From Staphylococcus massiliensis CCUG 55927 (GTDB lineage: Bacteria; Bacillota; Bacilli; Staphylococcales; Staphylococcaceae): DNA of 64,000 nucleotides. The stretch covers positions 1,368,080 through 1,432,079 of the forward strand of contig NZ_JH815593.1 in NCBI RefSeq assembly GCF_000298075.1, given 5' to 3'. Of this stretch, positions 1-8,551 are shown one piece after another. The notes beneath the pieces were generated by a model that saw only the letters and a list, made by a program, of their open reading frames with translations, ran no database searches and had not been told where the DNA came from. The translations under genes and the position numbers were made by a program. Within the stretch, counting starts at the first letter, position 1. Every line of letters begins with the position of its first letter.

Positions 1-36
1 ATTGCTTACATTCATTTAATATGCATAAATATTAAA

Positions 37-1167
37 TTAAGCCTTTCGAGAAAGGTATATTTGCATGGTTATCGTAAATAATAGTATGCATAATGCATAA
101 ATCGGTAAATAAGCAGCTTGATGGATGAAGTAGAGCATAACACCTCCTAATAAAGCTCCTAAAGCACTCCCTAAATAATTCATTGAATTGTTCAATGCGA
201 TAGCAGTCTTGTGATGCTTGATAGGCATTTTCAAGATGATGCTTTGTGGCGGGGCTTGAGATGCCCAACCTGCTAATCCCCATAAAAAGAAACTTACATA
301 TGCGATATATGGCCACAGTGGTACGACGATTAACAATGCTATGGAAATAAATAATATACCAATTACGAATACTTGAAGTCTTTTCACACGGGATGAACGA
401 TCGATTAAGTAACCTATCCCAAAGCTACCTATAAGACCACCGAGTCCCCATACCATCAAGAGTAGCTTCATGTGACCTTGCATCGAGTAAGATTGAGGTA
501 TTGAGGCTGAGTACGTGTATAACCCGAGACTCGCCATACCCATCGTTAACGTGACTGCTAGAACACATAGGACGGACGATGATTTTAAGACATTTAAATG
601 GTCGAGTATCGAAGTCTGCGCATGACCCTCAAGCTTAGGAAAGAAACTGATACAAACTAAACTTACTAAAGCAATAAATGTTATTATCATGAAAGCGATG
701 CGCCAATTAAAGACATCCGCGATCATCATACCAAATGGAACACCGAGCACCGTTCCGACACTCATGCCACCGATTAATGTCGCGACAACTTTACCTTTAT
801 GCTTAGCCTGAGCGAACTGACTTCCAGTGTGAATCGCTTCAGGTACGTACATACCTGCACCTATACCTGCCAAGCCACGACTTAATACGTAAACCCAAAT
901 TAAATTTGAAAAACTTGTCGAAATATTTGCTATGATGAACGTAATTAAAGCAATCATGAGTAACGTCTTATGACTCAATTTACTAAATATTGCCGCGCTT
1001 AATGGCGCCGAACACGCAAAACACAACGTGAATATGGTAACACCCTGCCCGATTAAACTTTCATTCACCTGAAACGATTGACTCATGCTTGGTATTAAAC
1101 CTGCAATAATATACGCATCCATGCCGAGCGCAAACATACCTATTGCGAGCACAATAATCTTACGCAT
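37..1167 (-). CDS. MFS transporter, DHA1/AraJ-like drug or sugar efflux type
   Basis: A 376-residue, highly hydrophobic protein with about 12 predicted membrane segments. It begins MRKIIVLAIGMFALGMDAYI, the typical first helix of AraJ/PbuE-type DHA1 permeases (G-x-F-x-x-G-x-D). The conserved first-half features RGLAGIGAGMYVPEA and GGMSVGTVLGVPFG fit a proton-driven exporter in the cytoplasmic membrane. The substrate cannot be read from sequence. Start: an AAGGAGG box lies about 6 nt before the ATG. It is divergent from a LysR-type regulator with a 0.1-kb shared promoter region, so control by that regulator is the natural inference. The gene lies just inside the left edge and appears complete. 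Confidence 0.85.
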   Translation of the reverse strand: MRKIIVLAIGMFALGMDAYIIAGLIPSMSQSFQVNESLIGQGVTIFTLCFACSAPLSAAIFSKLSHKTLLMIALITFIIANISTSFSNLIWVYVLSRGLAGIGAGMYVPEAIHTGSQFAQAKHKGKVVATLIGGMSVGTVLGVPFGMMIADVFNWRIAFMIITFIALVSLVCISFFPKLEGHAQTSILDHLNVLKSSSVLCVLAVTLTMGMASLGLYTYSASIPQSYSMQGHMKLLLMVWGLGGLIGSFGIGYLIDRSSRVKRLQVFVIGILFISIALLIVVPLWPYIAYVSFFLWGLAGWASQAPPQSIILKMPIKHHKTAIALNNSMNYLGSALGALLGGVMLYFIHQAAYLPIYALCILLFTITMQIYLSRKA

Positions 1168-1275
1168 TCGAATTCCTCCTTAAATATGACTAGTTCCAAC
1201 ATAGCGTGTGGTACTTAACTAAGGAATATCGAATCGTTTAACGGGGGTTTAACTATTATTTAAGGAGTGATAAAA

Positions 1276-2103
1276 GTGGACATTGATGCGATACGTTCGT
1301 TTATAGATGTATCTCAAACTAATAGCCTGTCGAAGTCATCTTTAAGACTTAATATGACAACGCCAGCACTCAGTAAACGCATCAAACTCATTGAGGCACA
1401 TTTCGATACCGTCTTATTTAACCGTTCATCTAAAGGAATATTTTTAAACGAGGATGGCAAACGCGTGCTTGAATCATTTCAAGTCATTCAACATGAACTA
1501 GATGAGCTACAACAGGCGCTCAAAACTGCATCGTGGTCACGCATTAGAATCGGCGTCCTACCAAGCTTCTCATTATATTATATGACGCAATTCTTAAATT
1601 TAGACCAGCTTCAACAACTTGATATCGCGATTGAGAATAATTCATTTACCCTCAAGGAAAAGCTCAACCAGGGGGCATACGACGCTATCGTGGGGGATTT
1701 AAGCCTTTTTGAAAAGGGACAATATGTACATGAAACACTTTACAAAGAACCTTTTACGCTCGTGCTTTCAAAGACACATCCTTTAAATAAAACTGCAATA
1801 AAAGATTTAAGTTCACTTAAAAATTATAACTTGTTATTACTTGAACCGCCGTGCGACACGTTTAATTATTTAAGCCATCATTTTAAAATGGATGCGACCA
1901 ATATACATTATTATAGAAGCTTTGAATCAATGCTTACGAAGCTGATTACAAGTCACGCGATAAGTATCGTGCCTCATTCTTATACAAACACAACTTATCG
2001 AAACCTTTCATATTTAAAGTTAAATCATCATAAGCGTCATATCGGTATTGTAAGTTCGAACTTTGAAACTTTACGTCGTCTCAAACAAATTACACATGAG
2101 TAA
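1276..2103 (+). CDS. LysR-family transcriptional regulator
   Basis: About 275 residues. The N-terminal winged helix-turn-helix is residues 1-60 (IRSFIDVSQTNSLSKSS, then TTPALSKRIKLIE, the recognition-helix region). A periplasmic-binding-protein-like effector domain follows from about residue 85. It is cytoplasmic and DNA-binding. An in-frame GTG at 1267 overlaps the AAGGAG box at 1262-1266. The GTG at 1276 has correct spacing and is preferred. It is divergent from the MFS exporter, the classic arrangement in which a LysR protein controls its neighbour and itself. The effector is unknown. Confidence 0.85.
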   Translation: MDIDAIRSFIDVSQTNSLSKSSLRLNMTTPALSKRIKLIEAHFDTVLFNRSSKGIFLNEDGKRVLESFQVIQHELDELQQALKTASWSRIRIGVLPSFSLYYMTQFLNLDQLQQLDIAIENNSFTLKEKLNQGAYDAIVGDLSLFEKGQYVHETLYKEPFTLVLSKTHPLNKTAIKDLSSLKNYNLLLLEPPCDTFNYLSHHFKMDATNIHYYRSFESMLTKLITSHAISIVPHSYTNTTYRNLSYLKLNHHKRHIGIVSSNFETLRRLKQITHE

Positions 2104-2228
2104 ATAACCTTTAAATTTATTTTATAACCATTTTTTAAAAATTAATTATTTTTGTAAAATAGTGATTTTTACACAGAATTAACAAAAACCCCTAAATATA
2201 AAGTTTATTATAAAATTAAATATTCGTA

Positions 2229-2257
2229 TTGTTTCTTTTTCTAAAATAACCTATATT
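2229..2257 (+). promoter_or_regulatory. Probable sigma-A promoter of the subtilase gene
   Basis: TTGTTT (2229-2234), 17 nt, TATATT (2252-2257), about 45 nt before the protease start codon. The -35 and -10 each match the consensus at four or five positions and the spacing is ideal. Inferred only from sequence. Confidence 0.4.
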
Positions 2258-2300
2258 AATACATGTACCTTAAAAGATAGAATAGAAATGGGGTCTTTTA

Positions 2301-3485
2301 ATGAAGAAAGTATTATTTGCGACAGTTGCAATGTTCGTAACGTTATTACTTGTTAGCACAAGTGCTTTTGCTAAAAGTAATGACAACAGCAAGAACGACA
2401 AAAAAGCATCTGATGAAACGTACATCGTGAAATTTGATGGACCAGCTGGCAATGGTTTATTAAAAGCTAACGGTCTTTCTAAAGAAGATATCAAACATAA
2501 GTTTGATTACGACAACGTGTATCAACTTAAATTATCTGACAAGAAAGCGAAACAACTTAAGAAACATCCTCACGTTGAATTCGTTGAAAAGAACAAAACT
2601 GCTAAAGTTGATCCTATGAAAGGTAAATCATCAGGTAGCGGTATGTCAGCTCAACGTATTCCTTACGGTTTACAAAACATCCACGCACCTCAAGTACATA
2701 ATCAAGGTGTAACTGGTAAAGGCGTAGATGTAGCAGTTGTAGACTCTGGTGTAGACGCTAGTCACGAAGATTTAAATGTAGTTAATTCTTTCTCAGCATT
2801 TAACGGCGGCGCTAATGGCGACCCATCATACGACGGTGTAGGACACGGTACGCATGTTGCGGGTACAATCGCTGCTAAAGACAACGGCTATGGAGTTGTA
2901 GGTGTAGCACCAGATGCTAATATTCACTCAGCTAAAGTTTTAGATAGCCAAGGTTATGGTGACTACGTAACAATCGGTCGCGGTATCGAATGGGCTGTTC
3001 AAAACAACGTAGACGTTATCAACCTTTCATTATATGTAGGTCAAGATTCTCAATTCATCCGTGACGTAACCCGTTACGCTAACAATAACGGTATCGCAGT
3101 TATCGCTGCTTCAGGTAACTATGGTAACCCTCAAGGTACAGGCGATAACATCAAATTACCTGGTCGTTATGAACAAGTTATGTCAGTAGCGGCAAGTGAC
3201 CGTAACAACTACCGTGCACCATTCTCATGTACAGGTCCAGCTAACGAAATCACAGCTCCTGGTGTAGACACATTATCTACTACACCTAACAACACTTATG
3301 GTGCTATGAGCGGTACTTCAATGGCTTCACCACACATCGCTGGTGTAGCAGCATTAATCGAACAAAAATATCCAAACGAAACAACTTACCAACACCGTGC
3401 ACGCATGAACAAAACTGCAGAACCACTTGGTAACCCTTGGTGGTACGGTAATGGTTTAGTTCAAGCAGATAGAGCAGTAAGCTAA
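2301..3485 (+). CDS. Secreted subtilisin-family (S8) serine protease with I9 propeptide
   Basis: 394 residues. There is a Sec signal peptide (MKK, hydrophobic stretch, cleavage expected after SAFA at residue 24). An inhibitor-I9-like propeptide spans about 40-103 (TYIVKFDG through HVEFVEKNKTAKV). The catalytic domain follows, with Asp148 in VVDSG, His182 in GHGTHVAGT, the oxyanion Asn273 in AASGN and Ser340 in GTSMASPH. All catalytic residues are present, so the enzyme should be an active extracellular endopeptidase that frees itself from its propeptide. There is no LPXTG or wall-binding domain, so release into the medium is inferred. It is monocistronic, with its own promoter and a strong terminator. 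Length is normal for bacilysin/subtilisin-type enzymes. Confidence 0.93.
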   Translation: MKKVLFATVAMFVTLLLVSTSAFAKSNDNSKNDKKASDETYIVKFDGPAGNGLLKANGLSKEDIKHKFDYDNVYQLKLSDKKAKQLKKHPHVEFVEKNKTAKVDPMKGKSSGSGMSAQRIPYGLQNIHAPQVHNQGVTGKGVDVAVVDSGVDASHEDLNVVNSFSAFNGGANGDPSYDGVGHGTHVAGTIAAKDNGYGVVGVAPDANIHSAKVLDSQGYGDYVTIGRGIEWAVQNNVDVINLSLYVGQDSQFIRDVTRYANNNGIAVIAASGNYGNPQGTGDNIKLPGRYEQVMSVAASDRNNYRAPFSCTGPANEITAPGVDTLSTTPNNTYGAMSGTSMASPHIAGVAALIEQKYPNETTYQHRARMNKTAEPLGNPWWYGNGLVQADRAVS

Positions 3486-3498
3486 TCGAGCTTAAATC

Positions 3499-3541
3499 AA
3501 GCAAGTATGGAACACTTTAGTTGCATACTTGCTTATTTTTT
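3499..3541 (+). terminator. Rho-independent terminator of the subtilase gene
   Basis: An 11-bp perfect stem (AAGCAAGTATG / CATACTTGCTT) is followed directly by ATTTTTTG, 14 nt after the stop codon. Confidence 0.85.
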
Positions 3542-3572
3542 GACATACTTTTAACAAAAGGAGTGATCATAT

Positions 3573-3944
3573 ATGGGTTTATTCGATGAACTACTCGGTA
3601 GCGCGAGTGAAATGCATCCCGGCGACGTTGAACAAGAATTTGGTGACTTTCTTATAGAGAATGAGCACGTTGAAAAGACCTTTAAGCTACTGCGCGACTT
3701 ACTCATTTTCACCAACAAACGCCTGTTAATTATTGATAAACAAGGTTTTAGTGGTAAGAAGATGGAACTTCGCACAGTTCCTTATAGTTCAATTAAGTCC
3801 TTTTCAGTGGAGAATGCGGGACGCTTTGACATCGACGCAGAATTAAAACTATATGTCGCTGCAGCACCACCGTTAGCTTTCCTACTTGATAAGAAGACTG
3901 ATATCAAGCATCTAAATGCGATTCTTTCAAATGCAATCTTATAA
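3573..3944 (+). CDS. Bacterial PH-domain protein (bPH_1 type, YvbH-like)
   Basis: 123 residues with no signal peptide or membrane segment. The sequence fits the small bacterial pleckstrin-homology fold of the bPH_1 family: alternating short beta strands (LLIFTNKRLLIIDK, VPYSSIKSFSVEN, AELKLYV) and one C-terminal helix. TNKRLLIID is the family's most recognisable segment. It is cytoplasmic, probably oligomeric, and its biochemical role is not established. The ATG follows AAAGGAG by 9 nt. It is a single-gene unit between two terminators. Confidence 0.8.
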   Translation: MGLFDELLGSASEMHPGDVEQEFGDFLIENEHVEKTFKLLRDLLIFTNKRLLIIDKQGFSGKKMELRTVPYSSIKSFSVENAGRFDIDAELKLYVAAAPPLAFLLDKKTDIKHLNAILSNAIL

Positions 3945-3953
3945 AGTTTATTG

Positions 3954-3992
3954 AGTTGAAGCTTATGTAACATTTAAGCTTCAACTTTTTTT
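3954..3992 (+). terminator. Terminator of the PH-domain gene
   Basis: Stem AGTTGAAGCTTA (3954-3965) pairs with TAAGCTTCAACT (3975-3986), followed by a run of T. Confidence 0.85.
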
Positions 3993-4159
3993 ATTTCTTG
4001 AAAATGGGGGTAAGAAAAGGTATGGCTTTTCAAGGGGAGTCACTGGCAAGCTAAGCGATGTGAGTTAGTATGGGTGAAAGTGTATTGGGTTATGTATGAT
4101 TTCGCGCGGGTGCATGTTATTAGCAAGATTACAATTCGACCGACGCAAGGTTAGATTTA

Positions 4160-4277
4160 GCATGAGAATAAGCGATATAAACAATCGTTCCAAGGCAGGA
4201 TTATCACGAGAATAAGCGATATAAACAAACATTCTAAGGCTTGATTTAACATGAAAATAAGCGATATAAATGATTTG
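4160..4277. repeat. Three direct repeats of about 44 bp (AATAAGCGATATAAA core)
   Basis: The 15-nt core AATAAGCGATATAAA occurs at about 4167, 4211 and 4256 (spacing 44 and 45). Partly conserved linkers lie between (TTCCAAGGC / TTCTAAGGC, GATTTA.CATGA). This is the main content of the gene-free stretch 3993-4421. The rest (3993-4159 and 4278-4421) shows only a likely promoter region for the downstream acetyltransferase. Confidence 0.75.
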
Positions 4278-4421
4278 AATTCAAGCGTTACAACACTTGA
4301 TATCATGCGGTTGCATGCGATTTACATATATCCCACGAAAGGTCTAGACCATATCTTTTTAAAAATTTCTAATTTTTGTATATAGTGACAATGTACTACG
4401 TTAAAAAAGGAGTGTAAGATT

Positions 4422-4931
4422 ATGATCGAAACAAAACATCTTAATTTGATACAACCTTCTGTAAAGTATAACGAGGATTTATTTAACATTCATTCAAATC
4501 CCGTCGCAACAAAATACACCCCTCAAAATATTCATAGCCAGTCCGATGAAACCAAAGAAATGATTGGTTTATGGCAAGAACATTGGTCTAAACATGGCTA
4601 CGGTTATTTCATGATAATTGAAAAAGAAGAAGACAAATGCATCGGCGCTTGTGGCATCGGTCATAAAGAAGTCGAAGGCGAAACATTCTTAAATGTGTTC
4701 TTCCGCTTACACCCCGACTATACCGGCAAAGGTTATAGTAAAGAAGCACTGAGCGCCGTATTGAAATGGGAACAAGAAAAATTACAGTTGAACCGTCGTT
4801 TACTCGTACGTACCGACGTTGAGAACATTGCAGCTATCAAATTAGCTGAATGGTTAGAACTCGAGTACAAACCCGAGTGGGACAACAAAGAAGTTGAAGG
4901 CGACAGATTCTTCTTATCTAAAAAGCAATGA
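4422..4931 (+). CDS. GNAT acetyltransferase, RimJ/RimL type
   Basis: 169 residues, single GNAT domain. The start MIETKHLNLIQPS is typical of RimJ/RimL-like N-acetyltransferases. The acetyl-CoA-binding motif A reads LHPDYTGKGYSKEAL (R/Q-x-x-G-x-G/A replaced by the TGKGYS variant), and RTDVENIAAIKLAEWL is the conserved motif B helix. It is cytoplasmic. The acceptor (amine, ribosomal protein or small molecule) is unknown. Start ATG is 8 nt after AAAGGAGTG. It stands alone and ends in a long hairpin terminator. Confidence 0.85.
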   Translation: MIETKHLNLIQPSVKYNEDLFNIHSNPVATKYTPQNIHSQSDETKEMIGLWQEHWSKHGYGYFMIIEKEEDKCIGACGIGHKEVEGETFLNVFFRLHPDYTGKGYSKEALSAVLKWEQEKLQLNRRLLVRTDVENIAAIKLAEWLELEYKPEWDNKEVEGDRFFLSKKQ

Positions 4932-4942
4932 ACATATACAAA

Positions 4943-5017
4943 CACCCGATATCACTGGGTAAGTTAAGGACTAAGTGTCTAATAGACTTACTTTAAGCGA
5001 TATCGGGTGAAATTTTT
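4943..5017 (+). terminator. Long hairpin terminator after the GNAT gene
   Basis: Outer stem CACCCGATATC (4943-4953) pairs with GATATCGGGTG (4999-5009), followed by AAATTTTTAGG. The 45-nt interior can itself fold (AAGTGTCTAATAGACTT). An unusually large apical region for a terminator. Confidence 0.65.
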
Positions 5018-5080
5018 AGGTTTGACTTATGTTGTTCAAAATATTTTAAGTGAGGATATACAGTTTATGATATATAGTCG

Positions 5081-5320
5081 CCATGTTACATTGTTTGCGT
5101 CAGTCTTTGTAACATGCGCTCCTTATTACATTGTTTGCTTCAGTCTTTGTAACATGGCTTCCTTGTTACATTGTTTACCTCTGTCTTTGTAACATGGCTT
5201 CCTTGTTACATTGTTTACCTCTGTCTTTGTAACATGGCTTCCTTGTTACATTGTTTACCTCTGTCTTTGTAACATGGCGTCCTTATTACATTGTTTAACT
5301 CTGTCTTTGTAATAAGGAAA
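5081..5320. repeat. Hairpin array 1: six 40-bp tandem units with TTACA/TGTAA arms
   Basis: Units start every 40 bp (5081, 5121, 5161, 5201, 5241, 5281). Each has the layout TTACA-TTGTTT-n8-TCTTTGTAA-CATGGCTTCCTT, so the flanking TGTTACA and TGTAACA are inverted repeats. Units 3-5 are nearly identical; the outer ones have drifted. It lies between two convergent genes (GNAT + and gtaB -). There are no unique spacers, so it is not CRISPR. The 61-codon ORF that can be read through it is an accident of the repeat. Confidence 0.9.
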
Positions 5321-5387
5321 ATTTTCGAAACCGAAAATTTCTCATTATTTAAATCGTTCGGTAAGTATTGATTTAGACTTATATACG

Positions 5388-5560
5388 GTAACGGGGTCGT
5401 TATGCGATTGTTTTATTTTTCTTTCGCGTAACGGCGTCCTTATGCGATTGTTTTTATTTTCTTTCGCACAACGGCCTCCTTATGCGATTGTTTCATTTTT
5501 CTTTCGCGTAACGGACCCCTTATGCGATTGTTTTTATTTTCTTTCGCACAACGGCCGCTA
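5388..5560. repeat. Hairpin array 2: four 40-bp tandem units with TGCGA/TCGCG arms
   Basis: TATGCGATTG recurs at 5401, 5441, 5481 and 5521. The unit is TATGCGA-TTGTTT-n6-CTTTCGC, then a linker of the form GTAACGGCNTCCT. Arms differ from array 1, but the TTGTTT...CTTT interior and the ...GGC.TCCTT linker are alike. This suggests one family whose arms have been replaced. Confidence 0.85.
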
Positions 5561-5671
5561 CCCGGCTGTTTTATATACTGCTATAACAATGTAAACCAAC
5601 TTCAGCATCCGAAATTGCCCGTACCACCTATACCAACCCTTATACCTTCTGCTCAATTCTCAAATAGGTAA

Positions 5672-5841
5672 CTTGAAGCTCAAAGCTTCAAGCTCCTTCT
5701 TTAATTGCTCGAATGAAATATTGAAGCCCCAATGGCTTCAAGCCCCCTCTTTAAATCTTCGATCGGAAACTTGAAGCGCCGTCGCTTCAAGCACCACTTC
5801 TAAACATAAAAATAGAACCTTGAAGCACGCATGCTTCAAGG
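5672..5841. repeat. Hairpin array 3: four CTTGAAGC/GCTTCAAG hairpins, about 49-bp period; last one is the gtaB terminator
   Basis: TTGAAG recurs at 5673, 5721, 5771 and 5820, each followed within 6-8 nt by GCTTCAAG, giving four compact hairpins. The last stem (CCTTGAAGC-ACGCAT-GCTTCAAGG, 5818-5841) is followed on the minus strand by a T-rich tract. It is a credible terminator for gtaB, whose stop lies 13 bp further in. The others look like duplicated terminators. Confidence 0.8.
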
Positions 5842-5853
5842 CTCTTATCTCAA

Positions 5854-6723
5854 TTATTCATCTAGTAATGATTTCATGTATGAACGAACTTCGTCTTTCA
5901 TTTTAGGGTCTTTTAATGCGAAGTCTAAAGTTGTTTTAACGAAGCCAATTTTTTCACCGACGTCATAACGTTTGCCGTCGAATTGGTAAGCGTAAACTTG
6001 TTCTTCTTGGTTTAGTGCTTCAATCGCATCTGTTAATTGGATTTCGCCGCCTGCACCAATACGGTGTTCAGCTAAGTAGTCGAAGATGCGTGGTGATAAG
6101 ACATAGCGACCCATAATTGCTAGGTTAGAAGGTTCTGTACCTGGTTCCGGTTTCTCAACGAATTGGTTAACTTCGTATAAACCTTCTTTTTGGTCTTTCG
6201 GGTCAACGATACCATAGCGATGTGTCTTTTCACGCGGGACCTCTTGAACGCCAATTACAGATTTACCAGTATGTTCGTATTGTTCAATTAATTGTTTGAT
6301 CGCAGGTTTCTCAGAAACGACGATGTCATCTCCTAATAACACTGCAAAAGGCTCGTCGCCAATAAATTGACGTGCAATCCAAATTGCGTGACCTAGCCCT
6401 TTCTGAACTTTCTGACGTACATAAAAGATATTCGCAAGTTCAGAAGAATACTGTACCTTCTTAAGTATGTCTTCTTTCCCTTTCGCTTTTAAGTTCATTT
6501 CAAGTTCTGTTTGAATGTCAAAATGATCCTCAATCGCTCTCTTATGTTTACCAGTAACAATAATAATGTCTTCAATTCCTGCGTCTGCCGCTTCTTCAAC
6601 AATATATTGAATCGTTGGCGTATCAAGGATTGGTAACATTTCTTTAGGCATTGCTTTTGTTGCCGGTAAGAAACGTGTGCCAAGTCCTGCAGCAGGTATA
6701 ATTGCTTTCGTTACACGAGTCAT
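5854..6723 (-). CDS. gtaB: UTP-glucose-1-phosphate uridylyltransferase
   Basis: 289 residues, the length of staphylococcal GtaB. It makes UDP-glucose from glucose-1-phosphate and UTP in the cytoplasm, the donor for glucolipid anchors and teichoic acid glucosylation. Visible motifs are [18 protein letters not shown] (nucleotide-binding loop, residues 5-22), [16 protein letters not shown] (metal-binding Asp), FVEKPEPG and the acceptor-side YDVGEK. The upstream in-frame leucine codons give a longer ORF, but the ATG preceded by GGAGG and 7 nt is the better start. It is monocistronic and ends at the hairpin array. Confidence 0.95.
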   Translation of the reverse strand: MTRVTKAIIPAAGLGTRFLPATKAMPKEMLPILDTPTIQYIVEEAADAGIEDIIIVTGKHKRAIEDHFDIQTELEMNLKAKGKEDILKKVQYSSELANIFYVRQKVQKGLGHAIWIARQFIGDEPFAVLLGDDIVVSEKPAIKQLIEQYEHTGKSVIGVQEVPREKTHRYGIVDPKDQKEGLYEVNQFVEKPEPGTEPSNLAIMGRYVLSPRIFDYLAEHRIGAGGEIQLTDAIEALNQEEQVYAYQFDGKRYDVGEKIGFVKTTLDFALKDPKMKDEVRSYMKSLLDE

Positions 6724-6967
6724 ACACTTTCCTCCATTTAATAACAACTAATTTCATTTTATATGAAACAACCGTTTAAAGACAACTAAAGTTATTTATT
6801 TCTTTGAAAATTAAAATAATTATATGAAATATTTCTTTAACTTTAAGTCAGAATACAACTCATCATTGAAAAGTTTAGTAAAAAAGTATATATTTTAAAA
6901 TAGTGAGAATTTTCTAAATAGTTTACAATATATGTAAACCTTCATTAACTACCAAGGAGTGAAAGAC

Positions 6968-8551
6968 ATGACAGCATTATGGCAAACGCCTGAAGATCGT
7001 TATGATTTACTGCAACGCCTAATCAATCATCAATCTGTTACATTTTCAGAAGGTGAACAATCATTTCCTTATCTTGTAAGAGACTTGATGATGAAGCTCG
7101 ATTATTTTAAAGAACGTCAACATCAAATCACTTTAGAACCAGCCGATGACGCACGTCATAGCGTCCTCGTTCATTATAAAGCACCTACTTCGAAACAAAC
7201 GATTGTACTCATTAGCCATTTTGATACAGTAGGTGTCGAAGATTTCGGCACAACCGAATCACGCGCATTCGACAGTGCTGACTTGGAAGGGCTTTTCAAG
7301 GAGGAACCAACACTACTGAACCAAGAAAGTTTGAAGGACTTTGAGAGCGGTGATTACATCTTTGGCCGTGGTGTGATGGATATGAAGGCCGGGCTGATGT
7401 TACATATGTCACTCATTGAAAAGGCCATTAGAGAAGCATGGGATGTTAATTTAGTCCTTGTTACGGTGCCTGATGAGGAAGTCAATTCGCTCGGTATGCG
7501 TACGGCGGTTAAGGCTTTACGACGTATTAAAGAGGCACATGACCTCGAGATTAAATTACATTTAAACGGCGAACCAACGTTCCAGCAGGCGTCAGATGAC
7601 AATAGCCATTATGCGTACACAGGTACGATTGGTAAGTTAATGCCAGCGGTACTGTGCTACGGGCGCGAAACGCATGTCGGCAACCCGCTAAACGGCGTGA
7701 GTTCGAACTTCATGTTTAGCTTTGTGAATCAGGAGATGGAGTACAATACGGCCTTTCAAGAGGAATTTGAAGGCGAAGTAACGCCACTTCCTCTGTCGTT
7801 GATGAATACGAATCTTAAGCATCATTACGACGTTCAAACGCCGTTTCGAACAATTGGACTCTATAATGTATTCACGTTTAAGGAAACGCCTGAGACGGTA
7901 TACGCGAAGTTCCAAGAGATTGTGAAGAAAGCCGCAAAGTATTGTGAAGCGCGTTATCAAGACATCATGGCTCAAGCGAATTATGATATGCCAGTCACTA
8001 TCAAAGTCCTTTCTTATAAGGAGCTTAAGGCATATGCGACTGAAAAACTCGGTGCCGACGCCGTAAATGCTATTATCGACGAATGCTTGAAAGCACAATC
8101 TGAAACGCATATGCAGTCGATTCATCTTGTAGACACACTGATGCACCGTTGTCGTGAAATCGGACCTGCGATGGTCACATTCTTCGCACCGCCTTATTAC
8201 CCGTCAGTGAATACGTCGTATAACGATGAAGTCGAAAGTATCTTAGAAACCATTCGCACGACGTCAGCTGAAAGATTTAATCGCGAAAGTAAGCGTCTGC
8301 ACTACTTCAACGGTATTTGCGATTTAAGTTACGTGCGCAAAGATGCCTCATTAGAAGACATCGATACCTTCGTCGACCAAACACCGGTTTACAATTATTC
8401 TTATGTAATTGCAGCCGATGATATTGAAGCAATTTCTGCGCCTGTCTTGAACTGCGGTCCTATCGGTAAGGATGCCCACAAGATTTCAGAGCGCTTGCAT
8501 AAAGAAAGCGCTTTTAACGAGTTGCCCGTCATACTAGAATCAATCGTGTAA
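6968..8551 (+). CDS. RocB-like M20 metallopeptidase (arginine-utilization type), C-terminus replaced
   Basis: About 527 residues, resembling the RocB family of M20 zinc peptidases/deacylases. The metal-site motifs are LISHFDTVG (His and Asp), FGRGVMDMKAG, PDEEVNS and the C-terminal GPIGKDAHKISERLH. It is cytoplasmic, probably a deacylase or carboxypeptidase of amino-acid derivatives; the substrate is unknown. The ATG at 6968 is 8 nt past AAGGAG; the upstream GTG overlaps that box. From base 8537 the sequence is that of the opposing adhesin gene. The last four codons (ESIV) and the stop are therefore borrowed from antisense adhesin DNA, and a few native C-terminal residues are lost. Catalytic motifs are intact, so activity is plausible. 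Confidence 0.8.
   Translation: MTALWQTPEDRYDLLQRLINHQSVTFSEGEQSFPYLVRDLMMKLDYFKERQHQITLEPADDARHSVLVHYKAPTSKQTIVLISHFDTVGVEDFGTTESRAFDSADLEGLFKEEPTLLNQESLKDFESGDYIFGRGVMDMKAGLMLHMSLIEKAIREAWDVNLVLVTVPDEEVNSLGMRTAVKALRRIKEAHDLEIKLHLNGEPTFQQASDDNSHYAYTGTIGKLMPAVLCYGRETHVGNPLNGVSSNFMFSFVNQEMEYNTAFQEEFEGEVTPLPLSLMNTNLKHHYDVQTPFRTIGLYNVFTFKETPETVYAKFQEIVKKAAKYCEARYQDIMAQANYDMPVTIKVLSYKELKAYATEKLGADAVNAIIDECLKAQSETHMQSIHLVDTLMHRCREIGPAMVTFFAPPYYPSVNTSYNDEVESILETIRTTSAERFNRESKRLHYFNGICDLSYVRKDASLEDIDTFVDQTPVYNYSYVIAADDIEAISAPVLNCGPIGKDAHKISERLHKESAFNELPVILESIV

Noticed and set aside
5007-5192. 61-codon ORF on the + strand
   Set aside because: It lies inside a terminator and hairpin array 1, has no ribosome binding site, and its repeats simply mirror the DNA repeats.
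5081-5320. Possible CRISPR array because of regular 40-bp spacing
   Set aside because: The whole unit is repeated; there are no unique spacers and no cas genes. The same applies to the arrays at 16.7 and 37.1 kb.
7688-8146. 152-codon minus-strand ORF opposite the M20 peptidase
   Set aside because: Antisense shadow; the + frame has all metal-binding motifs.
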